NCBI GenBank assembly: GCA_017403205.1
Contig: JAFQOM010000099.1
Span: 1-5,879, forward strand
Length of the DNA stretch: 5,879 nt
Reading direction: 5' to 3'
Origin: Clostridia bacterium
GTDB taxonomy: Bacteria; Bacillota_A; Clostridia; Christensenellales; UBA1242
Made by a program: the position numbers and the translations under genes. Below, piece by piece: positions 5,738 through 5,879 of this stretch (positions within the stretch are counted from its first letter, which is position 1; each line of letters starts with the position of its first letter). Under the pieces are notes generated by a model. The model did not search any database, was not told the DNA's origin, and was given only the letters and a program-made list of their open reading frames with translations.

Positions 5738-5755
5738 TCTTCTTTTAAAAGAAGA
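5738..5755. repeat. 18-bp perfect palindrome in the leader of the 216-aa protein gene
   Basis: TCTTCTTTTAAAAGAAGA is a perfect palindrome ending 3 nt before the AGGAGGT site. In RNA it can form a 7-bp stem with a UUAA loop. It may be an mRNA hairpin or a protein-binding operator. The UCUUCU arm can alternatively pair with AGGAGG over six positions if two G-U pairs are allowed. Confidence 0.6.
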
Positions 5756-5835
5756 ATTTAAATAAGTCACTCTCCTTAATATGCAGCAAAACATTTTAAT
5801 TTTTATAAAAAAATTAGAATATTTAAACTAATATA

Positions 5836-5865
5836 ATTTTATGTAAGATGTTTTTAAAATGTTAA
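5836..5865 (-). promoter_or_regulatory. Possible promoter of the 216-aa protein gene
   Basis: TTAACA (5865-5860) and TAAAAT (5841-5836) on the minus strand, 18 bp apart, each match five of six sigma-A consensus bases. This would give a leader of about 110 nt before ATG 5719. The surrounding 5756-5879 stretch is extremely AT-rich and otherwise shows nothing supportable, so chance is a real possibility. A sporulation-type promoter could not be recognised with confidence. Confidence 0.3.
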
Positions 5866-5879
5866 AATTGAATAAAAAA

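Noticed and set aside
5771..5776. A second AAGGAG sequence, suggesting a leader peptide
   Set aside because: No ATG, GTG or TTG follows at a workable distance; only a GTG one base away and an ATT directly followed by a stop.
5774..5783. CATATTAA as a sporulation sigma-E or sigma-K -10 element
   Set aside because: The match is partial and no convincing -35 element lies at the right spacing in this very AT-rich region.
5720..5794. ATG at 5794 as the start of the 216-aa protein (25 extra residues)
   Set aside because: The extension is Arg/Cys-rich, runs through a palindrome and a near-perfect Shine-Dalgarno site, and has no ribosome site of its own; MSFYTCNRSG at 5719 is the natural start.

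Overview
The window comes from a low-GC bacterium, most likely an uncultured clostridial or related member of the Bacillota (Firmicutes). The reasons are strong AT richness, AGGAGG-type ribosome binding sites, a mraZ-rsmH-ftsL-PBP-mur gene order, a transpeptidase ending in one PASTA domain (SpoVD-like), and a Cys-containing beta-rich protein of a type I associate with clostridia. The standard genetic code fits, since Trp is TGG and TGA is not read through. Every supported gene lies on the minus strand, so transcription runs from high to low coordinates.

In transcription order there are three units. (1) 5879-5013: an AT-rich leader, an 18-bp palindrome beside a strong Shine-Dalgarno site, one unassigned protein of 216 aa, and a 12-bp-stem terminator. 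(2) 5001-4189: a possible promoter, a GTG-started metallophosphoesterase of the calcineurin-like superfamily, and a terminator. (3) 4130-1: the start of the division and cell wall (dcw) cluster. It opens with three 10-bp direct repeats that look like MraZ boxes over an extended -10 promoter. These are followed by mraZ, rsmH (mraW), a small single-span membrane protein in the ftsL position, a class B penicillin-binding protein, and the first 42 codons of a Mur ligase, probably murE, cut by the window edge.

The dcw genes are tightly packed: mraZ and rsmH overlap, later gaps are about 24 to 60 bp, and no terminator is visible inside the cluster. They therefore look like one operon controlled by MraZ at its own promoter. 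The products link ribosome modification (RsmH), the septal transpeptidase and its probable membrane partner, and peptidoglycan precursor synthesis (Mur ligase).

No new multi-gene system is evident. The points most worth checking are: the penicillin-binding protein seems to start at an ATT codon behind a good Shine-Dalgarno site, 21 codons upstream of the first conventional start; the FtsL-position protein has an unusually long acidic cytoplasmic region carrying a repeated DINFD motif; the Mur ligase N-terminus lacks the usual DSR motif; and the leader of the 216-aa protein can form two mutually exclusive pairings, one of which covers its ribosome binding site. No intergenic stretch exceeds 300 bases, and no rRNA, tRNA, CRISPR array or mobile element was seen.
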